A stretch of 38,743 bases of DNA, taken from Clostridiales bacterium. GTDB taxonomy: Bacteria; Bacillota; Clostridia; Oscillospirales; Oscillospiraceae. The stretch spans positions 22,930-61,672 of the forward strand of contig JAAVHV010000001.1 of NCBI GenBank assembly GCA_014799505.1, read 5' to 3'. The notes below the pieces were generated by a model, which worked only from the letters and a program-made list of their open reading frames with translations, ran no database searches and was not told the origin of the DNA. The first letter of the stretch is position 1, and each line of letters begins with the position of its first letter. Position numbers and translations under genes: made by a program. This document shows, one piece after another, positions 16,154 through 23,270 of the stretch.

Positions 16154-16300
16154 ACGCTAAACAGAATTTTCATTATGGGCCGCCTGGCCCGTGACCCGGA
16201 GCTGCGTCACACCCAAAACGGCATCCCCGTCGTCAGCTTTACCTTGGCGGTGGATCGGGATTTCAAGGACAAGACCACCGGTGAGCGCCACGAAGGCCAT
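16154..16300 (+). pseudogene. Broken single-stranded DNA-binding protein (ssb) 5' fragment
   Basis: From 16154 the frame reads LNRIFIMGRLARDPELRHTQ and on to FTLAVDRDFKDKTTGERHE, the first ~45 residues of SSB. GGAGG sits at 16141-16145, but the codon where ATG is expected is ACG (16154-16156); an in-frame ATG at 16139 has no site. After TTGER the family sequence (a DFINCVAWR-type block) is replaced by unrelated residues. So both the start and the rest of the OB fold are lost. Confidence 0.75.
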
Positions 16301-16975
16301 TTCGCACGGCGGACTATGATGGTCAATGCGCGTTATGGTGCATTACGAAGGATTGTAGTGGCACGCATGGCCCATTCCACGAAAACGGCCCTTGTGGCCG
16401 GCTTTTCCCATGTGGGCCGTCAGGCGGAGGGGGCCTGCCGGAAATCTGGCGCGGCGGGGCCGCGCTTTTACAGAACGCCGCCTGCCATACGGTGACACGG
16501 AAGCGTGGCACAGATATTGATCTGCGTCAGCATTTTTGCAGCGGTAGAAACCTATCAATCCCTGCCGTATTCTGGCTGCGCCCTGCGCAAACAGGGTGCC
16601 ATGTACTATAGCGGCATTATGGTCACTTGTCCGCCCTAAAGGGCTGACAAGGACGATTACACGTGATTATTTTGTCAATTATGTCTGTGTAAAAACGGCC
16701 TCTTACATTTATAGCCAGAGGGCTAAATGTAAGAGCTGGACACTTTAGCGGCACATTTGCCGGTGAGGATGGTATGGGCGCCAGTAGGCGGAGCCCTTGT
16801 GGCGACGGCGGGTGCCCCGCTTTTCCGGGGGAAGCAGTCCCGCCCATCAGACAGCCGGAGACATTGGCGTAGTCCGTAGCCGACGCGCTTGTCGCGGGAG
16901 GCCGGACGGAGCTTTCGATGGCTGTTGGTTACAACCTGTGGCGTATGCCTGTTTTGAGACGCTTCTGGTTTGCAT
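16301..16975. other. Non-coding stretch with inverted repeats
   Basis: No convincing gene. Visible structures: a GCGCCCTGCGCAAACAGGG hairpin followed by GTACTATAGC (16578-16612; related copy at 26757-26798), CTTGTC/GACAAG with inner CCCTAAAGGG (16626-16651), and a perfect inverted repeat TCTTACATTTA / TAAATGTAAGA (16701-16734). This may be part of a replication, partition or transfer locus together with the 41-bp repeats that follow. Confidence 0.5.
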
Positions 16976-16983
16976 ATCTTCTC

Positions 16984-17163
16984 AAAAAACTAACCCACTT
17001 GAAGCCCCCGAAAAGGCCAGTTTTGAAAAACCAACCCATTTGGAGCCCCGAAAAGGGCCAGTTTTGAAAAACCAACCCACTTGGAGCCCCGAAAAGGGCC
17101 AGTTTTGAAAAACTAACCCACTTCGGGCCCCAGAAAAGGCCAGTTTTAAGAAACTAACCCACC
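16984..17163. repeat. 41-bp tandem repeat array (four units plus a partial)
   Basis: The core AACCCA recurs at 16992, 17033, 17074, 17115 and 17156, exactly 41 bp apart. Each unit reads roughly AAAAACCAACCCACTTGGAG then CCCCGAAAAGGGCCAGTTTT. Every unit contains a small hairpin (GCCC/GGGC around GAAA) that is preserved with compensating changes in the outer units. Constant period and no unique spacers exclude CRISPR. Iteron-like; origin, partition or transfer site are the candidates. Confidence 0.85.
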
Positions 17164-17231
17164 TGCCCATAAGTTAAAACCCCGCCCGCAAATACCGCCG
17201 ACGGCGTCCCCATGATACACAGGAGAGAGCT

Positions 17232-17312
17232 ATGGAGAAAAAGGGAGGTGTCTGCCCTGATCTTGACTGGAGCAGTTCTGTATCAGACAAGATGCTCCAG
17301 GGAAAGCCATGA
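17232..17312 (+). CDS. Possible 26-aa ORF after the 41-bp array
   Basis: ATG 17232 with AGGAGAGAGC upstream (17221-17230); peptide begins MEKKGGVCPDLDWSSSVSDK and ends QGKP. Too short to judge; listed because of the ribosome site. The rest of 17313-17600 is AT-rich with no gene seen. Confidence 0.25.
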   Translation: MEKKGGVCPDLDWSSSVSDKMLQGKP

Positions 17313-17600
17313 TACGTAAGCGTTTTTCGCCCAAAAAGCAATGTAGCAATCTTTTTTGAGAGCGTAGTCACACTAAATAAATACGCACATATGTTCTATA
17401 ACATTTATAGAATTGACCTTATAAAAATCTATACAACAGCTACAAAATATACTTGAACTTACATCATCATGGGTTTGAGGTGGAGCATATCTTGCTAAAA
17501 AGTTGCTACCTGTAGCAATTTTTTGATCGATTCCAGCCTGGTTCGCTGATTTTTTAATTTTATATCGAACCAGGTGAAAAAAGGGCATAAGAGGGGGTGG

Positions 17601-17943
17601 CACATTGCAGAGGGAGCTGAAGCCCCCTCTGCAATGTGGTCGGCACAGCCGACACCCCTGGACCGTCCGGAGCTGAAGCTCCTCCCGGCCCACCCCTCGC
17701 TGTGCGCTCGGGGCTCTTACGGCGCCAACGCGTGTCACCGGACGCTGAAGCGCCCGGCTGACCCGGTTGTCTTGCCCCTTGCAGCAAGCTGCCGCGGGGT
17801 GCCCTAAAACAGGAACGCCCCAGCGCTGAAGCCGCTGGGAGTTCCTGATATTTACGCCCGGCTGGCGCCGGCCGTACTCTCTCCTGACATACGTCCCCCG
17901 TCCCGCCATGGCATGGAAATCCGGGACCGTCCGGGGGAGACGT
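17601..17943. other. GC-rich hairpin array with a shared GCTGAAGC loop (candidate structured RNA)
   Basis: At least seven hairpins in about 340 bp. Four carry the same apical sequence GCTGAAGC at 17616, 17672, 17744 and 17825 on different stems: a perfect 14-bp stem (17601-17614/17625-17638), GGAGC/GCTCC, GTCACCGG/CCGGCTGAC with CGC/GCG, and CAGGAAC/GTTCCTG with CAGCG/CGCTG. Others include CTTG/CAAG (17779-17789) and a long one at 17890-17942. No supported ORF on either strand. The constant loop on changing stems argues for selection on structure. Confidence 0.6.
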
Positions 17944-18050
17944 AACGCTTTGCTGGTCGCAAAGCGCAAGAGAAAAAATAGGGCAAAAACAGAGTATTGC
18001 GGATGCAAGGGCCGTCGCATCACCGCAAAATTGATGCTCCATTTTGGGGC

Positions 18051-18078
18051 TTGAGTTCTGTCCCCAATGTAGTATACT
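18051..18078 (+). promoter_or_regulatory. Promoter of the PolC-like gene
   Basis: TTGAGT (18051-18056), 16-nt spacer, TATACT (18073-18078), 58 bases before the ATG. Confidence 0.6.
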
Positions 18079-18135
18079 CATAAATAGAAGCGAATATTGC
18101 CATTTTAGCTCATAAAAGCAAGAAAGGAAGCGCCT

Positions 18136-19122
18136 ATGGAAAAGCATTGTCGCAATGGGCAGATGGAACGGGAATTGCAAGAGAAAATCGACGTCTCGCT
18201 GGCGGCGCGCTATGGTTGGGCCGTCCCTGCCGACGTACAAGAGCGCGTCGCGGTGGAAATGCAGCACGTCATCGGCAGCGGACACGGCACCCTGCTGGCT
18301 GCTGCTGCCAAGCTGGCGGAGTTCTCGACCGAGCGCGGCTATCCCGTGGGCATCCGTGGCCTGCTCGGCAACCTGTACGTCGCCTATCTGCTGGGCATTG
18401 CGGCCGTCGATCCCCTGAAGCTGGGTCTGTCCTGGGAGGGCTGCCTGGGGCGAAACGGGAACCGTATGCCGGTGATCACCCTAAACGTCGCTCCCGAGTT
18501 GCTGGAGGACATGACGGCGTACTTGGCGGAGATCCTTCCGGGGTACGACCCCGACGACGAGCAGCCGGCCATCAGGCTGTGCCCCCACCCGCTCATGGGC
18601 CTTGCTGGAGAAGCACAGCGGCAGGCCGGCACCCATCCCCGGCATGAGGACATCTTCGACGAGGGCTTGGTTGCCAGGGCGTACCACGGGAACGTGTCCG
18701 GCGTTCCCGTCTTGGGCGACCTGGATGGGTTCCAGGATTTCTCCCGCGCGCTGGAACCGAAAACCTTCCGGGACATGGTCAAGATCGTTGGCTTGTGCCT
18801 TGCCCCGGAGATCCGTTTCCAGGCGGAGCGTCTCTCCGGCCAGCCGGATGCGTTCGCCAACCTGATCGGAACGCGCGAGGATGTTTACGATTTTTGCGTA
18901 CAACACGGAATCGGCGAGGGCGACGCGTTTGCCATCATGCAGCAGGTGTGCCGGGGCAGTTCCGGCAGGCTGACACAGGAATACAAGGACATGATCGGCA
19001 GGAACTCGGCGTTCTCCGGCCTGTTCCTGGACACGCTCGACAGCATCGGCTATCTGTACCCGCGCGGCCAGTGCGCCGACTATCTGTACTGGGCGCTGAC
19101 GGTGCTGTGGTATCGGAAGTGA
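18136..19122 (+). CDS. PolC-like protein, apparently catalytically dead DNA polymerase III alpha fragment
   Basis: 328 aa, ATG 18136 with AAAGGAAG upstream. Order of blocks matches the C-terminal part of PolC. Residues 66-93 (ERGYPVGIRGLLGNLYVAYL) resemble the YLVGSRGSVGSSFVA palm block. Residues 111-118 (MPVITLNV) align with the VPDIDLNF metal site. Residues 198-225 (GFQDFSRALEPKTFRDMVKI) and 246-328 (TREDVYDFCVQHGIGEGDAF through YLYPRGQCADYLYWA) match the finger/thumb part. The two metal-binding Asp of PDIDLNF are replaced by Val and Thr, and the exonuclease, PHP and OB parts are absent. Likely a pseudo-polymerase acting by binding clamp, DNA or host replisome. Alignment is by eye. Confidence 0.68.
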   Translation: MEKHCRNGQMERELQEKIDVSLAARYGWAVPADVQERVAVEMQHVIGSGHGTLLAAAAKLAEFSTERGYPVGIRGLLGNLYVAYLLGIAAVDPLKLGLSWEGCLGRNGNRMPVITLNVAPELLEDMTAYLAEILPGYDPDDEQPAIRLCPHPLMGLAGEAQRQAGTHPRHEDIFDEGLVARAYHGNVSGVPVLGDLDGFQDFSRALEPKTFRDMVKIVGLCLAPEIRFQAERLSGQPDAFANLIGTREDVYDFCVQHGIGEGDAFAIMQQVCRGSSGRLTQEYKDMIGRNSAFSGLFLDTLDSIGYLYPRGQCADYLYWALTVLWYRK

Positions 19123-19153
19123 AGGCAAATCCATCGTAAAGCGAATACGGAGC

Positions 19154-19192
19154 AAGAAGCGAGAGGTTCGCATTGTACCTCTCGCTTCTTTC
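19154..19192 (+). terminator. Intrinsic terminator after the PolC-like gene
   Basis: AAGAAGCGAGAGG (19154-19166) pairs with CCTCTCGCTTCTT (19178-19190), T-containing tail. Confidence 0.75.
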
Positions 19193-19225
19193 GCGCCCAA
19201 AATCCAATAAAAGGAGTCTTTTACC

Positions 19226-19351
19226 ATGCGCTTCACCCGCTTCACGCTCACACAGTATATCGACGGAACCATCGAGTGGGACCACAGCAGCGACGGGCAT
19301 TTTGCAGACAAGGAGGAAGATCCCACATGGGCAGGACGGCGGCATGAATAG
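19226..19351 (+). CDS. Small hypothetical protein, 41 aa
   Basis: ATG 19226 with AAGGAG (19211-19216). Begins MRFTRFTLTQYIDGTIEWDH and ends AGRRHE. Short, charged, unrecognised. First of a run of small genes, each with its own good ribosome site, leading to the primase-like gene. A 10-codon frame (19344-19376) overlaps its end and may be only chance. Confidence 0.55.
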   Translation: MRFTRFTLTQYIDGTIEWDHSSDGHFADKEEDPTWAGRRHE

Positions 19352-19393
19352 GGCGTACTACGGAATCCACACCTGAACGAAGGAGGCCAAAGC

Positions 19394-19900
19394 ATGAGCA
19401 AAAAATACACGTTCCCCGTTCCCGGGTGCGGGCAATGCCCGCATCACCAACGGGTAGGCAGCGCCTTATGCGAAACCCGGTACTGCGCCGGGTTCAAGCG
19501 GAGGAAGCCGAAGCGGTTCGGCAAAGCTGACCCTGCGTCCAAAGCCCCCAAGTGGTGCCCCAGGCGTATCACCCCGCCCGTCTGCCGCGTACATGGCTTC
19601 AAGGACGAACAGTCCGCGTACATGGATCTCCTGCGGCGGGCAGAGTACCACGCAGGCCAACTGGAAACCATCTCCCCACTATCTTCTCACTACGCCCCCA
19701 GGACGGAGATCCCGCTGGGGATGACCGCAAAGCAGTTCTTCGACGCCTCACAGGAAAAACCTCTGTTCCGCATCATGCCGAAGGAGGTGCATGATGGGGA
19801 AATCATCGAGATTGACGACGGGCTGCAGCCCTACTATTTCTACATCCTCGACTATGCCACGGTGATCCCCCTGCCGTACTTCCGCTTTTCACCAGTTTGA
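19394..19900 (+). CDS. Hypothetical protein with N-terminal cysteine cluster, 168 aa
   Basis: ATG 19394 with AAGGAGG upstream. Cys12, Cys15, Cys26, Cys31, Cys54 and Cys64 (GCGQCPHH, LCETRYC, KWCPRR, PVCRVHG) suggest a zinc-binding N-terminal module rich in Arg/Lys; the C-terminal half is acidic and aromatic (GLQPYYFYILDYATVIPLPY). Family not recognised. In the small-gene run of the element. Confidence 0.72.
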   Translation: MSKKYTFPVPGCGQCPHHQRVGSALCETRYCAGFKRRKPKRFGKADPASKAPKWCPRRITPPVCRVHGFKDEQSAYMDLLRRAEYHAGQLETISPLSSHYAPRTEIPLGMTAKQFFDASQEKPLFRIMPKEVHDGEIIEIDDGLQPYYFYILDYATVIPLPYFRFSPV

Positions 19901-19925
19901 TTCTCTAATCCGAAGGAGGATTTTC

Positions 19926-20186
19926 ATGCGCAGGCTGACAAAACGCGACATTGAGAACATCATCGGGAGTACTGTCAAGGGATACCGCGTTGAAGCGGCG
20001 CGAATCAAGGATGGGCCGTTCACTGACAGTAACCACTACGGGTTCATCCTGGGCAAAAATGCCCAAGGCCACTATGTCACGTGGCATTTCCACCTGCTCG
20101 ACGACGAATCCGTCTCGGTGTACTGGGGGCACTACCACATGGAAGACCGCGACGCCGCCGTCCGGGACTTCGATACCCGCAATTAG
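19926..20186 (+). CDS. Hypothetical protein, 86 aa
   Basis: ATG 19926 with GAAGGAGG upstream. MRRLTKRDIENIIGSTVKGY start, then a beta-rich Tyr/His-containing middle (NHYGFILGKN, YVTWHFHLLD, SVSVYWGHYH). Not recognised. Its stop overlaps the ribosome site of the next gene, so the two are likely coupled. Confidence 0.7.
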   Translation: MRRLTKRDIENIIGSTVKGYRVEAARIKDGPFTDSNHYGFILGKNAQGHYVTWHFHLLDDESVSVYWGHYHMEDRDAAVRDFDTRN

Positions 20187-20200
20187 GAGGTAAACACCAC

Positions 20201-20407
20201 ATGAAACTGACGCTCACGCTACTGGGCCGTGACAGCTGGTCCCGCCCCGTGTATAGGGGCAATGACGGCAATCTGTACGTTGACGTCGATCCCCGCGCTG
20301 ACCGTCCGCCGGACATTTGCACCAAGTACCGGAACGCCTTCGAGGGGGAGCCGGATACATCCGTCAAGGCGGAGATCACCTTCGTACCCCGGCGTGATAC
20401 ATGGTAA
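20201..20407 (+). CDS. Hypothetical protein, 68 aa
   Basis: ATG 20201 with AGGAGG at 20185-20190. Starts MKLTLTLLGRDSWSRPVYRG; predicted small beta protein with GNDGNLYVDVDPRAD. Overlaps the TOPRIM gene by 7 nt (ATGGTAA), a sign of translational coupling to the primase-like protein. Confidence 0.7.
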   Translation: MKLTLTLLGRDSWSRPVYRGNDGNLYVDVDPRADRPPDICTKYRNAFEGEPDTSVKAEITFVPRRDTW

Positions 20408-21339
20408 GCGTTCCCCCCACGGTGCGCCAGCACCAGGCCAGCCCCCCGCCCAGGCGCTTTACGGACGCCGAAATAGAAGCCGCCAAAGACACTGACCTGC
20501 CGGAGCTGCTGTCCTCCCTGGGCTACCATGTCAAGCGCGTCGGTCGCTATCACACCACGAAAGAAATGGACAGTCTGCGTATCAAGGACCGGCACACATG
20601 GTATCGCTACTCCGAAAGCCAGGGCGGCGACGCCATCGCGTTTCTCCAGCATTTTCTTGATATGCCGTTCCCCGAAGCCGTCCGCTATCTCCTGGCGTTC
20701 AACGGCAATTCCGTGGATTCCCCCATCTCCCCGCCCATGCAGCGGACGAGGCCGCCTCCCCTGCGGGAGCGGCCTCCTTTCGTACTTCCGCCCCGGAACA
20801 GCGACAACGAGCGCGTATACGCCTACCTGCGAGGGCGGGGCATCGGTCCCGGCGTCATCGACGGCTTCATCCGCGCCGGCCTGCTGTACGAGGATGCGGA
20901 GCATCATAACTGCGTATTCGTGGGCCATGACGGCGCCGGGAAAGCAGTATTCGCCGCCAAACGGGGGACGTGGGGGACGTTCCGGGGCGACGTGGCCGGC
21001 AGCGACAAGCGGGTCGCGTTCCGCCTGCCCTGCGACCCGGCGCAGGATGATGTCCACGTATTCGAGGCCCCCATCGACCTCATGAGCTGGCTCACGCTCT
21101 ATGAGCAGCCAATATCCAATGCCATCGCCCTTTGCGGCCTGTACGACGGCCCCCTGGAAACATACCTATATGAGCACTCACACATCAAACGGATCGTCCT
21201 CTGCCTGGATGCTGATGGGCCGGGGTACGAGGCCGCAGGGATGCTTGATGAAAAATATCGGGCGCTCGGCTACAAAATGGAAACCCGCGCCCCGCCGTCC
21301 GGGAAGGACTGGAACGAATATCTCAAAATCAAGGCATAG
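20401..21339 (+). CDS. DUF3991/TOPRIM primase-like protein
   Basis: 312 aa, ATG 20401 overlapping the previous stop. An N-terminal zinc-primase-like region without obvious Cys ligands (LPELLSSLGYHVKRVGRYHT, then SQGGDAIAFLQHFLDMPFPE, a block shared with DnaG N-termini). The central DUF3991-like part follows (YAYLRGRGIGPGVIDGFIRA). The C-terminal TOPRIM fold shows the Glu in FEAPIDLMSW and DxD in LCLDADGPGYEA. No RNA-polymerase helical domain of DnaG. Usual in conjugative and mobilisable elements of Clostridia; probable role in priming or in processing element DNA. Confidence 0.85.
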   Translation: MVSVPPTVRQHQASPPPRRFTDAEIEAAKDTDLPELLSSLGYHVKRVGRYHTTKEMDSLRIKDRHTWYRYSESQGGDAIAFLQHFLDMPFPEAVRYLLAFNGNSVDSPISPPMQRTRPPPLRERPPFVLPPRNSDNERVYAYLRGRGIGPGVIDGFIRAGLLYEDAEHHNCVFVGHDGAGKAVFAAKRGTWGTFRGDVAGSDKRVAFRLPCDPAQDDVHVFEAPIDLMSWLTLYEQPISNAIALCGLYDGPLETYLYEHSHIKRIVLCLDADGPGYEAAGMLDEKYRALGYKMETRAPPSGKDWNEYLKIKA

Positions 21340-21407
21340 CCGTGACCAATGGGGACAGGAGGATCACGATCCGGTAAAGAGTGCAATGGAAAGGAATGGT
21401 CATAACT

Positions 21408-22811
21408 ATGAAACAGCCAGAACAAAAGCTCCATATGGTAATGGACGAATCCGACACGCCGTACACACCGGAAGAATACACTCCGACACTGGAAGATAAG
21501 ATCACTTGCCCCCACTGCAAGCGGAAGTTGACCGTCAAATCCATGGGGAAGATGGGCCGACACTATGACCGCGATACCGTCCAGGTCATCGAGAGGATCA
21601 GCGGCGCCGAGGTCGTGGCCCGGATCGTGAAGGTCTATTACAACTATGACCGCGACCACCTGGCCCCCAAGGAGAGCATCTACGAGAACGCCCGCATCTT
21701 CGTCCGGCGCGACCCGGACGGAAAAGTAAAAGCCGAACCGTATTATTGGTCCTACGGCAAGGACGCGCTGACCCACTGGGTGCCCGGAGAACGGCCCGTG
21801 TATTTCAAGTACAGCTACAACTTCGAGACCGACACCTGCGGCCATGTGTACTGCCGGAACCTGCCGGGGGCCTTGGCGGGGACGCCATGGGAATACTGCC
21901 CCGTCGCGGCGTTCTATGAACACTTCCGTGAGCCGATGCAGATGTGGCCGTTCCTCGCCGCCCACCTGGAGCATCCCCGGTTTGAGCACCTGGTCAAGAC
22001 CGGCTTTTTCCTGCTGGCCTCCGACCTGGCCTATGGCCGCGCCCGGGACGGCTTGCTGGACGAAACCCAGAACCGCACCCACCGCATCCTGCGGATCGCC
22101 GCCGAGGACGTCCCCTTCCTCCGGGAACTGGATGTGGGCATGGAGACATTGCAGGCGTTCCAGGGCTATGCCGGGCTGAAAGACCGCCAGCGGCTTTTGC
22201 GCTGGCAGCTGGAAAACCGGGTATCACGGGACATCCCACAGATTCTGGCACATATGACGGCGCACAAATTCATGCGGTACATGAACGGGCAGTATGTCTG
22301 CCGCGGTCATATGCAGGCCATCGTGTCGGAGTTCCGCGACTACCTCGATATGTGCGTCAAGCTGGATTATGACCTGGGCAACAGCTTTGTACTTTACCCC
22401 AAGGATTTGGAGCAGGCCCACGACAGGGCGGTCCGCAGGCTGAAGCTCAAAGCCAGCGCCCAGCTGCGCCGGGACTTTAAGGCGGCCATGCGGGCAATCT
22501 CCGGCCACCTGGACTTTGAGATGGACGGCATGAAGCTCCTCCTGCCTGCCACGCCGGAGGAGCTGGCGGCGGAGGGCAACGCCCTGCATCACTGTGTTGG
22601 CGGCTACGCTGACCGCGTGGCAAAGCACGAGTGCATCATCCTGTTTCTGCGGCAATGCTCCGATTTGACGAAGTCCTTCTTCACCATTGAAGTGCGGGGC
22701 GGGAAGGTCGTGCAGGTCCGGGGAATGCAGAACTGCCCGGCCACGCCCGAGGTGGCGGCGTTCATGGCCCGGTGGGAGCGGCAGGTGCTCCGGGCCCCCG
22801 CCGCCGCGTAG
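21408..22811 (+). CDS. PcfJ-like protein
   Basis: 467 aa from ATG 21408 (AAAGGA about 12 nt upstream; GTG 21381 and ATG 21396 are in frame but badly placed). An N-terminal CPHCKRKL zinc-like knuckle, a long helical middle, and the C-terminal PcfJ signature GNALHHCVGGYADRV ... CIILFLRQ ... SFFTIEVRGGKVVQVRGMQN. PcfJ was named in the enterococcal plasmid pCF10 transfer region; its biochemical role is not established. Presence without a visible relaxase is notable. Confidence 0.85.
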   Translation: MKQPEQKLHMVMDESDTPYTPEEYTPTLEDKITCPHCKRKLTVKSMGKMGRHYDRDTVQVIERISGAEVVARIVKVYYNYDRDHLAPKESIYENARIFVRRDPDGKVKAEPYYWSYGKDALTHWVPGERPVYFKYSYNFETDTCGHVYCRNLPGALAGTPWEYCPVAAFYEHFREPMQMWPFLAAHLEHPRFEHLVKTGFFLLASDLAYGRARDGLLDETQNRTHRILRIAAEDVPFLRELDVGMETLQAFQGYAGLKDRQRLLRWQLENRVSRDIPQILAHMTAHKFMRYMNGQYVCRGHMQAIVSEFRDYLDMCVKLDYDLGNSFVLYPKDLEQAHDRAVRRLKLKASAQLRRDFKAAMRAISGHLDFEMDGMKLLLPATPEELAAEGNALHHCVGGYADRVAKHECIILFLRQCSDLTKSFFTIEVRGGKVVQVRGMQNCPATPEVAAFMARWERQVLRAPAAA

Positions 22812-22888
22812 GAGGGCCAAATGTACGCTTGCAGCCTTCCCACCAACATCCGGCCCAGACCGCCCCCGGCGTCAATTTTGTCGCAAAA

Positions 22889-23003
22889 AGGCGCGGTCCG
22901 GCCTGCCGAACCGCGCAAATCCCCTTGCAATTTTTTATGTCATAGTGTAGAATGTCGATTGAGATAACAAAGGCAGGACGTGGGAGGTGGCACCCTCCCA
23001 CGC
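22889..23003 (+). promoter_or_regulatory. Hairpin, promoter and second hairpin before the secreted protein
   Basis: A GCGCGGT/ACCGCGC hairpin (about 22890-22917) ends the previous unit. Then TTGCAA (22925-22930), 17-nt spacer, TAGAAT (22948-22953): a good promoter. Then CGTGGGAGG/CCTCCCACG (22979-23003); a further ACCTCCCACA at 23031 could pair alternatively with the left arm. The leader up to 23271 is about 310 nt without a supported plus-strand ORF and may be regulatory. Confidence 0.55.
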
Positions 23004-23270
23004 CCCTATGCAGGAGACACTACCTCCCACACAGCAAGAATAACTGCGCCCAAAATCATTATAGCCGCTTCCTCCTTAATAATCAATGGGGAATTGTCTG
23101 CTGATGGTGCTGTGCGTGGCTTCAAGCGGTGTAGGGATTTATTGCCCTGCGCCGCTTTTGTTGTCTCGGCGGGTAAGCCTATGGGGGCCGGGAAGGCCAG
23201 TACCACCCCCACAGGCCGATCCGTTGAGAACAACAGCCGCTATCGTCGGCACAATTAGGAGGACAGATAT

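Noticed and set aside
16323..16558. Small minus-strand frames after the ssb fragment
   Set aside because: Pro/Arg-rich shadow frames in a hairpin-bearing, non-coding region.
16984..17163. Repeat array as a CRISPR
   Set aside because: Period is constant and the whole 41-bp unit is conserved; there are no unique spacers and no cas genes.
17373..18285. Minus-strand frames across the hairpin array
   Set aside because: No ribosome sites, Arg/Pro/Gly-rich shadow composition, and the DNA is explained by inverted repeats.
22980..23258. 92-aa plus-strand frame in the leader of the secreted protein
   Set aside because: Lies over hairpins, lacks a ribosome site and looks non-coding.
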